The notes beneath the pieces are model-generated. The model did no database searches. It was not told the origin of the DNA and worked only from the letters and a program-made list of their open reading frames with translations. Both the position numbers and the translations under genes were made by a program. From the NCBI GenBank assembly GCA_013362835.1, contig JABFVJ010000114.1, positions 1 through 10,190 on the forward strand: 10,190 bases of DNA, read 5' to 3'. Within the stretch, counting starts at the first letter, position 1. The number at the start of each line of letters is the position of its first letter. This stretch comes from Nonomuraea sp. GTDB lineage: Bacteria > Actinomycetota > Actinomycetes > Streptosporangiales > Streptosporangiaceae. Below are positions 1-6,069 of the stretch, piece after piece.

Positions 1-1
1 C

Positions 2-394
2 TCGGCCCGAGGCGCGGCCGTGGGCGCGGTGGTCTGCGCGCTCTCCGTCGGCTCGCTGGCCGCCACCGCCGGCCTGGACGGCGTCGCCGGGCTGGTCACG
101 GCCGGGCTCGCCTACCTCGCCATGTTCGGCGGGCTGTCGGTGACCGGGCTGCTCTCCCTGGAGATGCAGCACAACGCCGTCTCCGCCGCCGAGCGCACCA
201 CGGTCACCTCGACGTCCTCGCTCTCCCTTCAGGGCGGCGGGGTCGTCGCGAACTCCACGCTCGGCGTGCTGGCCACGCAGGCGGGCCCGGCGGCCGCCTG
301 GTGGGCGGCCTCCGGGGTGGTCCTGGTCTCGGCGCTGCTGTTCGTCGCGATGCCGAAGGTCCGGTCAGAGGCTCCAGTCGAGATCGGGGCCTAG
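2..394 (+). CDS. C-terminal part of a probable MFS transporter (5' end outside the window)
   Basis: The frame is open from base 2 and ends at TAG 392-394, giving 130 residues of a protein whose start lies upstream. The visible part is dominated by Ala/Gly/Val/Leu-rich hydrophobic stretches that can form about four membrane helices. Between the second and third lies a polar loop, AERTTVTSTSSLSLQGGG, resembling the Ser/Ala-Glu-Arg-Thr loop in the C-terminal half of major facilitator superfamily proteins. The chain ends in a short hydrophilic tail, as expected of a cytoplasmic MFS C-terminus. A GTG at 20 is in frame but falls inside the first hydrophobic stretch, so it is unlikely to be the true start. 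The gene runs convergently into the thiol transferase gene and their 3' ends overlap by 30 bases. The MFS call rests on hydrophobicity and the loop only; another polytopic membrane protein is possible, and no substrate can be assigned. Confidence 0.65.
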   Translation, partial: SARGAAVGAVVCALSVGSLAATAGLDGVAGLVTAGLAYLAMFGGLSVTGLLSLEMQHNAVSAAERTTVTSTSSLSLQGGGVVANSTLGVLATQAGPAAAWWAASGVVLVSALLFVAMPKVRSEAPVEIGA

Positions 395-1210
395 GGGGAC
401 GATCCGGCTCGGATTGATGTTGGTCTGGGTCATGTAGTAGTGGCGCTTGATGTGGTCGAAGTCCGTGGTGTCACGGAAGGCGGGGATCGCGTACAGGCGG
501 CGGGCGTACGCCCACAGGGCCGGATAGTCCGTCAGGCGCCTGATCGAGCACTTGAAGTGGCCGTGGTAGACCGTGTCGAACCTGGCCAGGGTCGTGTAGA
601 GGCGCACGTCGCTGTCGGTGAGCGTGTCGAAGAGGAACTCCGACTCGGCCAGGCGCACCTCCAGCAGGTCGAGCGTGGTGAAGACGCGCGTCACCGCCTC
701 CTCGTACGCCTGCTGCTCCCGGGAGAAGCCCGCCTCGTAGACCGCGTTGTTGAGGCCGTGGTAGAGGCGGTCGTTCATGATGTCGATGTCGGGGCGCAGG
801 CGTTCGGGATAGAGGTTGGGCGCGGTGCCCCACGACGTCTCCAGATCGAGGGTGATCTGCGGGAAGTCGTTGGTGACGATGCGTTCGTCCCGGGTGTCCC
901 AGATGCACGGCACGGTGTAGCGGCCCGTGTAGCCGGGCTCGGTCGCGTGGTAGAGCTCCGACAGGTACGGGGGGTCTCCGTCGGGGATCCGCCAGCCCTT
1001 CTCGTCGCGGATGGGGTCGACGATCGTGACGTCCAGCAGGTCCTCCAGCCCGAGCAGGGCGCGGACGATCAGCACGCGCTGAGCCCATGGGCAGGCGTAG
1101 GAGGCGTAGAGCCGGTAGCGGCCGGGCTCGGGAGGGCCGAGCCGTTCGGTGAAGCGGTTCGGCTGCCGGACGAAGCGGCCATCGTCTGAGATCTCGCGGC
1201 TCAGCTTCAT
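365..1210 (-). CDS. Glutathionyl-hydroquinone reductase / ECM4 (YqjG)-type glutathione S-transferase-like protein
   Basis: A cytoplasmic 281-residue protein of the Xi/omega-like GST group, whose members reduce glutathionyl- (or mycothiyl-) quinones through an active-site cysteine. The thioredoxin-like N-terminal domain (about residues 30-125) carries the hallmark C40-P41-W42 in YASYACPWAQR. The GYTGRYTVPCIWD segment (93-105) contains the cis-Pro TVP motif that positions the thiol substrate. The all-helical C-terminal domain covers about residues 135-265, with the family-typical DVRLYTTLARFD stretch. Length is somewhat shorter than the enterobacterial proteins (about 320-330). The ATG at 1210 is preceded on its own strand by AGGGG about four bases away. 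It is divergent from the metallo-hydrolase gene with only 45 bases between them, and its 3' end overlaps the membrane protein gene. Most actinomycetes make mycothiol rather than glutathione, so the physiological thiol is an open question. Family call is firm; the substrate is unknown. Confidence 0.88.
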   Translation of the reverse strand: MKLSREISDDGRFVRQPNRFTERLGPPEPGRYRLYASYACPWAQRVLIVRALLGLEDLLDVTIVDPIRDEKGWRIPDGDPPYLSELYHATEPGYTGRYTVPCIWDTRDERIVTNDFPQITLDLETSWGTAPNLYPERLRPDIDIMNDRLYHGLNNAVYEAGFSREQQAYEEAVTRVFTTLDLLEVRLAESEFLFDTLTDSDVRLYTTLARFDTVYHGHFKCSIRRLTDYPALWAYARRLYAIPAFRDTTDFDHIKRHYYMTQTNINPSRIVPLGPDLDWSL

Positions 1211-1213
1211 GAC

Positions 1214-1255
1214 CCCTAGTAGAACATGATTCGGGACCAGAACTATATTCGGGGG
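1214..1255. promoter_or_regulatory. Compact divergent promoter region with candidate operator
   Basis: Only 45 bases lie between the thiol transferase start (1210, minus) and the hydrolase start (1256, plus). On the plus strand TATATT at 1244-1249 is a good -10 box, six bases before the ATG at 1256. On the minus strand TATAGT (1247-1242) is an equally good -10 box for the opposite gene, so the two boxes overlap. An imperfect palindrome, TAGAACATGATTCG (1220-1233), lies at the plus-strand -35 position and just downstream of the predicted minus-strand start. It matches 7 of 9 fixed positions of the KstR consensus TNNAACANGTTNNA as I recall it. Boxes are seen; promoter function and the regulator are inferred. 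Confidence 0.45.
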
Positions 1256-2314
1256 ATGGCGAAGTTCGTGGTGACTCCTTCAAACGTGGCACAGCGCGAG
1301 GCATGGGCGGGCGGGACGATTCCCGAGGTCGAACGGGTACGCCCCGGCCTGTGGTCCATCCCGGTGCCCATCCCGATCAACCCGCTGCGGTACGTGCTGG
1401 TCTACGCGCTGGAGTTGCCCGACGGCGTGGCGATCGTGGACGCGGGCTGGAACACCGAGGAGGCGTACGACGCGCTCGCCGCCGGCCTGGCCGTGGCCGG
1501 TTACGCGATGACCGACGTCAAGGCCGTCCTCGTCACCCACCTGCACCCCGACCATTACGGCCTGGCCGGACGCGTGCGCGAGGTGTCCGGGGCGTGGATC
1601 GGGCTGCACCCGGCCGACGCCGGCCTGGTCCGCGAGCGGTACGACGACGCGGCCATCGACTCGCTCGTCCAGCGGGAGCGGGCGCTGCTGCTGCGCTCCG
1701 GCGTGCCCGACCAGACCCTCGACGAGCTGGCCGGGGCGTCCATGATGATCAGGCACGTGGTCTCGATGGCCCGTCCCGACCGGCTGATCGAGGACGGCGA
1801 GGACCTCGGGCTGCCCGGCTGGGACCTGCGGGCCGTCTGGACCCCCGGCCACACGCCCGGCCACCTGTGCTTCGTCTCGCCCTCGCGCGGCGTGCTGTTC
1901 TCCGGCGACCACGTGCTGGCCAAGATCACGCCGATCGTGGCCGTGCATCCCCAGTCGGGCCCGAACCCGCTGGCCGACTACCTCGGCTCGCTGGCCGCCG
2001 TACGCAAGCTGGAGGTCGACGAGGTGCTGCCCGGCCACGAGTACCGCTTCCTCGAACTGGCCGAACGCGTCGACCACGTGCTGGCGCACCACGACGAGCG
2101 GCTGGCGGAGATCGAGGACGTGGTGGGCGCCGACGACGGCGTGACCTGCTGGGCCGTCGCCACGCGGCTGACCTGGTCGCGGCCCTGGGAGACGATCCCG
2201 GCGCACATGCGGCGGGCGGCCAACAACGAGACGCTGGCCCATCTGGTGTGGCTGGAGGCCGAGGGCCGGGTACGCCGGGTGGCAGGGGAGCCCGAGCTCT
2301 GGAGACGCGCCTGA
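1256..2314 (+). CDS. MBL-fold metallo-hydrolase with C-terminal winged-helix-like tail
   Basis: A 352-residue metallo-beta-lactamase-fold hydrolase of the glyoxalase II / LACTB2-like type, expected to bind two metal ions in the cytoplasm. The metal-binding set is complete: T94-H95-L-H97-P-D99-H100, H199 within WTPGHTPGH, D218 in FSGDHV, and H261 in LPGHEY. The last 70 residues (WETIPAHMRRAANNETLAHL followed by a basic tail) look like the small winged-helix domain that closes the active site in this group. I prefer ATG 1256 because an excellent -10 box (TATATT) sits six bases upstream, which fits a leaderless mRNA. An in-frame ATG at 1226 would add ten residues but has no ribosome site and would cover that box. 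The SDR gene follows 55 bases downstream. Family members hydrolyse thioesters, lactones or phosphoesters, and the substrate here is unknown. Pairing with an HSD17B4-type SDR is compatible with acyl-CoA or steroid metabolism, but this is only inference. Confidence 0.87.
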   Translation: MAKFVVTPSNVAQREAWAGGTIPEVERVRPGLWSIPVPIPINPLRYVLVYALELPDGVAIVDAGWNTEEAYDALAAGLAVAGYAMTDVKAVLVTHLHPDHYGLAGRVREVSGAWIGLHPADAGLVRERYDDAAIDSLVQRERALLLRSGVPDQTLDELAGASMMIRHVVSMARPDRLIEDGEDLGLPGWDLRAVWTPGHTPGHLCFVSPSRGVLFSGDHVLAKITPIVAVHPQSGPNPLADYLGSLAAVRKLEVDEVLPGHEYRFLELAERVDHVLAHHDERLAEIEDVVGADDGVTCWAVATRLTWSRPWETIPAHMRRAANNETLAHLVWLEAEGRVRRVAGEPELWRRA

Positions 2315-2333
2315 GGCCGTCGGTTATCGTACT

Positions 2334-2369
2334 CCTACTAGAATGTTGTTCTCCTGCGCTGGAGGTTCG
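2334..2369 (+). promoter_or_regulatory. Probable promoter and ribosome site of the SDR gene
   Basis: TAGAAT (2339-2344) fits a TANNNT -10 box and would start transcription near 2351, giving a leader of about 19 bases that contains GGAGG (2361-2365), four bases before the ATG at 2370. The sequence CCTACTAGAATGTTGTTCT (2334-2352) resembles CCTAGTAGAACATGATTC at 1215-1232. Both contain TAGAA-N5-TTC, so a shared regulator of the two promoters is possible. No convincing -35 box is seen. The gene may instead be read through from the hydrolase. Confidence 0.4.
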
Positions 2370-3242
2370 ATGCTTCGGTTCGATGACAGGGTCGCGATCA
2401 TCACGGGCGCCGGGCACGGTCTCGGCAGGGCGCACGCGCTGCTGCTCGCCGAGCGGGGCGCCAAGGTCGTCGTCAACGACCTCGGCGGCGCGCTCGACGG
2501 CACCGGCGCCTCGGCGGGTCCCGCCGCCGACGTGGTCGAGCTCATCACCAAGAACGGCGGCCAGGCCGTCGCCAACGCCGACGACGTCGCCACGCCCGAG
2601 GGGGCCAGGGCGCTCGTCCAGGCGGCCGTCGACGCGTTCGGCAAGGTCGACGTCGTCGTCAACAACGCGGGCATCCTGCGCGACAAGTCCTTCGGGAAGA
2701 TGACGGTCGAGGACTTCGACTCGGTGCTGGCCGTGCACGTACGCGGCTCGTACCTGGTCAGCCAGGCCGCGTACCCGCTGATGAAGGAGGCGGGCTACGG
2801 GCGGATCGTCAACACCTCCAGCCCGGCCGGGCTGTTCGGCAACTTCGGCCAGGCCAACTACTCCACCGCCAAGATGGGCCTGGTGGGGCTGACCAAGACG
2901 CTCGCCATCGAAGGGGCGCGCAGCGGCATCAAGGCCAACGCCATCGCGCCCATCGCCTGGACCCGGATGACCGAGGCGCTGCTTCCGGCCGAGTTCGAGG
3001 CCAAGTTCACGCCGGAGCGGGTCAGCGCGCTCGTCGCCTGCCTCGTGCACGACTCGTGCGCGTCGAGCGGCGAGGTGTTCACCGTCGGCGGCGGCCGGGT
3101 GGCCCGCGTGTTCGTGGCCGAGGGGCCCGGGTGGAAGACCGACGACCTCACGCCCGAGTCCATCGCCGGCAACTGGGACGCGGTGATGGCCGAGCAGCCG
3201 TACGTGCTGACGGCCGGCGACTCGATGAAGGCCATGCTCTAG
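2370..3242 (+). CDS. Short-chain dehydrogenase/reductase of the HSD17B4 (multifunctional enzyme 2 N-terminal) type
   Basis: A 290-residue classical SDR. The cofactor motif TGAGHGLG is at 12-19, D37 after the second beta strand favours NAD(H), NNAG is at 98-101, and the catalytic set is S151, Y164 and K168 with normal 13-residue Ser-Tyr spacing. The block NTSSPAGLFGNFGQANYSTAK (148-168) and the tail GGGRVARVFVAEGPGW (240-255) are the close match to the (3R)-hydroxyacyl-CoA dehydrogenase domain of peroxisomal multifunctional enzyme 2 and its actinobacterial homologues. The likely reaction is NAD-dependent oxidation of a 3-hydroxyacyl-CoA or hydroxysteroid. The ATG at 2370 is chosen because GGAGG lies four bases upstream and the protein then begins at the usual point; an ATG at 2343 would add nine unlikely residues and overlap the promoter. 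No hydratase domain is fused. A strong hairpin follows the stop. Family is firm; the precise substrate is not. Confidence 0.9.
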   Translation: MLRFDDRVAIITGAGHGLGRAHALLLAERGAKVVVNDLGGALDGTGASAGPAADVVELITKNGGQAVANADDVATPEGARALVQAAVDAFGKVDVVVNNAGILRDKSFGKMTVEDFDSVLAVHVRGSYLVSQAAYPLMKEAGYGRIVNTSSPAGLFGNFGQANYSTAKMGLVGLTKTLAIEGARSGIKANAIAPIAWTRMTEALLPAEFEAKFTPERVSALVACLVHDSCASSGEVFTVGGGRVARVFVAEGPGWKTDDLTPESIAGNWDAVMAEQPYVLTAGDSMKAML

Positions 3243-3252
3243 ACGTCACGTG

Positions 3253-3288
3253 AAAGCGGCCCTCGCCCGTCCGGGCGGGGGCCGCTTT
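3253..3288 (+). terminator. Strong hairpin terminator after the SDR gene
   Basis: Bases 3253-3268 pair with 3273-3288 in a 16-bp stem (one G-T pair) closing a GTCC loop. The outer arms are AAAGCGGCC and GGCCGCTTT. Only three T residues end the downstream arm and no U-run follows, which is usual for actinomycete terminators. It begins 11 bases after the SDR stop and insulates the downstream sugar operon. Confidence 0.8.
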
Positions 3289-3320
3289 CGTGTGTACGGA
3301 CGTCGGTGAAATACGGCCAT

Positions 3321-3373
3321 AAGTCAGGCTTTGTTCGATCTTCGGCGGAAGTCGGCCTAGTTTGGGCGAATCT
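3321..3373. repeat. Imperfect direct repeat upstream of the ROK gene, candidate operator
   Basis: Two related units lie in the 126-base gap between terminator and ROK gene. Unit one (3321-3341) reads AAGTC, AGGC, TTTG, TT, CGATCT in order. Unit two (3349-3373) reads AAGTC, GGCCTA, GTTTG, GG, CGAATCT. The AAGTC starts are 28 bases apart and the TTTG cores 31 bases apart, close to three helical turns. A small inverted repeat, CTTCGGCGGAAG (3340-3351), bridges the two. ROK repressors commonly bind upstream of their own operon, so this is the best operator candidate in the window. Function is inferred. Confidence 0.35.
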
Positions 3374-3378
3374 GCCTC

Positions 3379-3414
3379 TTGATTTGCCGCATCGGTGATC
3401 TTATTGTCGGCGGC
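3379..3414 (+). promoter_or_regulatory. Weak candidate promoter for the ROK-led operon
   Basis: TTGATT (3379-3384) resembles a -35 box. After 16 bases TTATTG (3401-3406) is a poor -10 candidate, eight bases before the ATG at 3415. This spacing would give a leaderless or nearly leaderless transcript, which would fit the absence of a clear Shine-Dalgarno (only GGCGG immediately upstream). The local drop in GC content supports a promoter somewhere here, but the exact boxes are uncertain. Confidence 0.3.
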
Positions 3415-4572
3415 ATGACCCCCCAGCCGGGCTCGGCTGCCGACGTCCTGACGCTGATCAGCGCCGGGTCGGCGACCACCCGTTCCGATCTCGCGCGCCT
3501 CACCGGACTGGCCAGATCCACGATCTCCCAGCGGGTGGACGCGCTCATCGAACGCGGGCTGATCGAGGAGACCGAGAGCGGCGAGTCCACCGGCGGCCGG
3601 CCACCGCGCCAGCTCCGCCTGCACACCGAGGAGCACGCCTTCGCCGGCGTCGACCTGGGCGCCACCCACTGCCGGGTCGTCCTCATGGACATCTCGGGCA
3701 ACGCGCTGGCCGAGTGCGAGGACCCGCTGGTGATCGGCGAGGGCCCCGAGAAGGTGCTCGCCCACGTCGACCAGCGGCTCGACCGCCTGCTCGGCGAGGC
3801 AGGACGCCCCCGCGCGGCGCTGCGCGCGATCGGCATCGGGGTGCCAGGCCCGGTGGAGTTCGCCACCGGCCGCCCCAACAACCCGCCGATCATGCCCGGC
3901 TGGAACGACTACCCCGTCCCCGACTACTTCGGCGGCATCGAGGTGCTGGTCGACAACGACGTCAACGTCATGGCGCTCGGCGAGCACCGCAACGCCTTCG
4001 CCACCGCGGGCCACCTGCTGTTCGTCAAGGTCGGCACCGGCATCGGCTGCGGCATCGTGGCCGACGGCAAGCTGCACAGGGGAGCCCAGGGTTCGGCCGG
4101 CGACATCGGGCACATCCGGGTCAGCGGGCACGAGGACGCCGGCTGCCGCTGCGGCAACAGCGCCTGCCTGGAGGCCGTGGCCGGCGGCGCCGCCATCGCG
4201 CGGCGGCTCACCGAGCTGGGGCTGCCCGCCGAGACCGGCGCCGACGTCGTGGCGCTCGTACAGGCCGGCAACACCCAGGCGCTGCGGCTGGTCCGGGAGG
4301 CCGGACGGCTCATCGGCGAGGTGCTGGCGAGCCTGGTCAACTTCTTCAACCCCGAGGTCATCGTCATCGGCGGCGCGCTGTCCAGGGTCCACGAACACCT
4401 CCTGGCCGGGATCAGGGAGGCGATCTACCGCAGGTCGCTGCCGCTGGCCACCCACCACCTGTCCATCACCCCCAGCCGTACGGGGATCAACGCCGCCGCG
4501 CTCGGGGCGGGCCTGCTGGCCATCGAGCACTACCTGTCACCGGACAACATCAACCGCATCGTCAACGCCTGA
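3415..4572 (+). CDS. ROK-family transcriptional repressor (NagC/XylR type)
   Basis: A 385-residue sugar-responsive repressor that most likely controls the import and catabolic genes behind it. The N-terminal winged helix-turn-helix (about residues 8-52) contains TTRSDLARLTGLARSTISQR. The ROK sugar-kinase-like fold follows: phosphate-binding D80-L-G-A-T84, IGVPGP (141-146), D182 within VDNDVNV at the position of the kinase catalytic Asp, and GTGIGCGIV (207-215). The zinc site is complete: H233, C244, C246 and C251 in the GH-x10-CRCGNSAC arrangement. The Glu usual before this His (GEIGH) is Asp230 here. ATG 3415 is preferred; a TTG at 3379 would add 12 residues before the HTH and lies within the candidate promoter. 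The ATPase gene starts 12 bases after the stop, so the repressor is probably co-transcribed with its targets. The inducer is unknown; by context it is the imported sugar or a breakdown product. Confidence 0.88.
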   Translation: MTPQPGSAADVLTLISAGSATTRSDLARLTGLARSTISQRVDALIERGLIEETESGESTGGRPPRQLRLHTEEHAFAGVDLGATHCRVVLMDISGNALAECEDPLVIGEGPEKVLAHVDQRLDRLLGEAGRPRAALRAIGIGVPGPVEFATGRPNNPPIMPGWNDYPVPDYFGGIEVLVDNDVNVMALGEHRNAFATAGHLLFVKVGTGIGCGIVADGKLHRGAQGSAGDIGHIRVSGHEDAGCRCGNSACLEAVAGGAAIARRLTELGLPAETGADVVALVQAGNTQALRLVREAGRLIGEVLASLVNFFNPEVIVIGGALSRVHEHLLAGIREAIYRRSLPLATHHLSITPSRTGINAAALGAGLLAIEHYLSPDNINRIVNA

Positions 4573-4584
4573 AAGGGAGCTCCG

Positions 4585-6069
4585 ATGCTGGTCATGAAGG
4601 GCATCGTCAAACAGTTCCCCGGCGTGCGCGCGCTCGACGGGGTCGATCTCGACGTACGCGCGGGAGAGGTGCACTGCCTGCTCGGCCAGAACGGCGCGGG
4701 CAAGTCCACCCTGATCAAGGTGCTGGCCGGGGTGCACCAGCCGGACGAGGGCACGATCGTCTTCAACGACGCGGAGGTACGCCCGAGCAGCCCCATCGAC
4801 GCCATCAGGCTCGGCTTCGCCACCATCTACCAGGAGCTCGACCTGGTCGACGGGCTCAGCGTCGCCGAGAACATCTTCCTCGGCCACGAGCACGCCCGCT
4901 TCGGCTTCGTCAACCGGCCCGCGGGCCGCCGGGCCGCCACCGAGGTGCTGCAACGGCTCGGACACGCGGAGATCCGCCCGAACATCGAGGTCGGACGGCT
5001 CTCACCGGCCGCCAAGCAGGTCGTCTCGATGGCCCGCGCGCTCTCCCACGACGCCCGCCTGATCATCATGGACGAACCCTCTGCCGCCCTCGCCCACGAC
5101 GAGGTCGCCAACCTCTTCCGCATCATCCGCGAGCTCACCGCCCAGGGCGTCGCCGTCGTCTACATCTCCCACCGCCTGGAGGAGATCCGCGAGATCGGCG
5201 ACCGCGTCACCGTGCTGAAGGACGGCCGTACGGTCGCGGTCGGCCTGCCCGCCCGCGAGACGCCGACGGCCCAGATCGTCTCCCTCATGACCGGCCGCAA
5301 CGTCGAGTACGTCTTCCCGCCCCGCCCCACCCGCCCCCCTGGCGAGGAGGTGCTCCGCGTCGAGAACCTGAGCTCGCCCGGCGTGTTCGCGGGCGTCTCC
5401 TTCTCCGTACGCGCCGGGGAGATCGTCGGGCTGGCCGGGCTCGTCGGCAGCGGACGGTCGGAGATCCTGGAGGCCGTCTACGGGGCCCGTCCCTCCTCAG
5501 GCCGCGTCACGCTGTCGGGCAAGTCCGTACGGCGCGGCGTGGTCGGCACGGTCAAGCACGGCATGGGCCTCGCCCCCGAGGAACGCAAGGCCCAGGCCCT
5601 GCTCCTCGACCAGAGCGTCACCGCCAACATCACCCTCGGCACCCTGCCCGGGTTCGCCAGGTTCGGCTGGCTCGACCGCAAACGCGAACGCGCCGAGGCC
5701 CGGCGTCTCGCCGAACTCCTCGACATCCGCCCGCCCGACCCCGACCGCCCGATCAGGACGTTGTCGGGCGGCAACCAGCAGAAGGCCGTACTCGCCCGCT
5801 GGCTGCTCGGCGGCACCAAGCTGCTCCTGCTCGACGAGCCCACCAGGGGCGTCGACGTCGGCGCCCGCGCCGAGCTGTACGCGGTCATCCGCGACCTGGC
5901 CGAACAGGGCATCGGCGTGCTGCTGGTCTCCAGCGAGGTGCCCGAGGTGCTCGGCCTCGCCGACCGGGTGCTGGTGCTGCGCGAGGGAGCCGTCATCCAC
6001 GAGGGCGACGCGACGGAGCTGGACGAGCACCGCGTACTGGACATGATCATGGAGGGGAGGGCCGCGTGA
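4585..6069 (+). CDS. Sugar ABC importer ATPase, RbsA/XylG/MglA type (two fused ABC domains)
   Basis: A 494-residue cytoplasmic ATPase that powers the sugar importer. Domain 1 has Walker A GQNGAGKST (34-42), Q-loop Q83, a divergent signature LSPAAKQ (139-145), Walker B LIIMDEP (159-165) and switch H196. Domain 2 has a degenerate Walker A, GLVGSGRSE (285-293), with Arg in place of the Lys. It also has a canonical signature LSGGNQQ (393-399), Walker B LLLLDEP (413-419) and SSE in place of the switch His. This asymmetry, with one catalytically strong and one weak site, is normal for the RbsA group. Length matches the usual 490-510. A good ribosome site (AAAGGGAG) lies five bases before ATG 4585; an ATG at codon 4 is possible but worse placed. 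The next gene starts on the last base of its stop codon, implying translational coupling with the permease. Confidence 0.95.
   Translation: MLVMKGIVKQFPGVRALDGVDLDVRAGEVHCLLGQNGAGKSTLIKVLAGVHQPDEGTIVFNDAEVRPSSPIDAIRLGFATIYQELDLVDGLSVAENIFLGHEHARFGFVNRPAGRRAATEVLQRLGHAEIRPNIEVGRLSPAAKQVVSMARALSHDARLIIMDEPSAALAHDEVANLFRIIRELTAQGVAVVYISHRLEEIREIGDRVTVLKDGRTVAVGLPARETPTAQIVSLMTGRNVEYVFPPRPTRPPGEEVLRVENLSSPGVFAGVSFSVRAGEIVGLAGLVGSGRSEILEAVYGARPSSGRVTLSGKSVRRGVVGTVKHGMGLAPEERKAQALLLDQSVTANITLGTLPGFARFGWLDRKRERAEARRLAELLDIRPPDPDRPIRTLSGGNQQKAVLARWLLGGTKLLLLDEPTRGVDVGARAELYAVIRDLAEQGIGVLLVSSEVPEVLGLADRVLVLREGAVIHEGDATELDEHRVLDMIMEGRAA

Noticed and set aside
440..1189. Plus-strand frame opposite the thiol transferase gene
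   Set aside because: Composition is Val/Gly/Arg/Glu-rich with no domain. The minus strand has CPW and cis-Pro motifs and a ribosome site.
1226..1255. Upstream ATG (1226) as start of the hydrolase
   Set aside because: It has no Shine-Dalgarno, adds ten residues unlike the family, and would place the strong TATATT box inside the gene.
2339..2352. A true KstR box at the SDR promoter
   Set aside because: The half-sites TAGAA and TTCT are separated by five bases instead of the four in the 14-base KstR palindrome, so it does not fit that consensus. It is kept only as part of a two-promoter similarity.
1926..3050. Minus-strand frames opposite the hydrolase and SDR genes
   Set aside because: They span two genes and their promoter gap, with biased composition and no motifs. 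They are typical antisense open frames of GC-rich DNA.
3148..4530. Long open frame on the minus strand opposite the ROK gene (460 codons)
   Set aside because: It is the high-GC mirror of the ROK frame, with low-complexity Gly/Ala/Arg/Asp composition, no recognisable motif, and a path across the terminator and the promoter region. The plus-strand ROK motifs are unambiguous.
5437..5463. Possible inactivating mutation in the second Walker A of the ATPase (Arg for Lys)
   Set aside because: A degenerate second nucleotide site with intact signature and Walker B is a normal trait of RbsA/XylG/MglA ATPases.
3714..6068. Plus-strand frame running unbroken from within the ROK gene through the ATPase into the permease
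   Set aside because: Only the part from 6069 has permease motifs. The upstream part is Arg/Pro/Gly-rich shadow translation of two well-supported genes in other frames.
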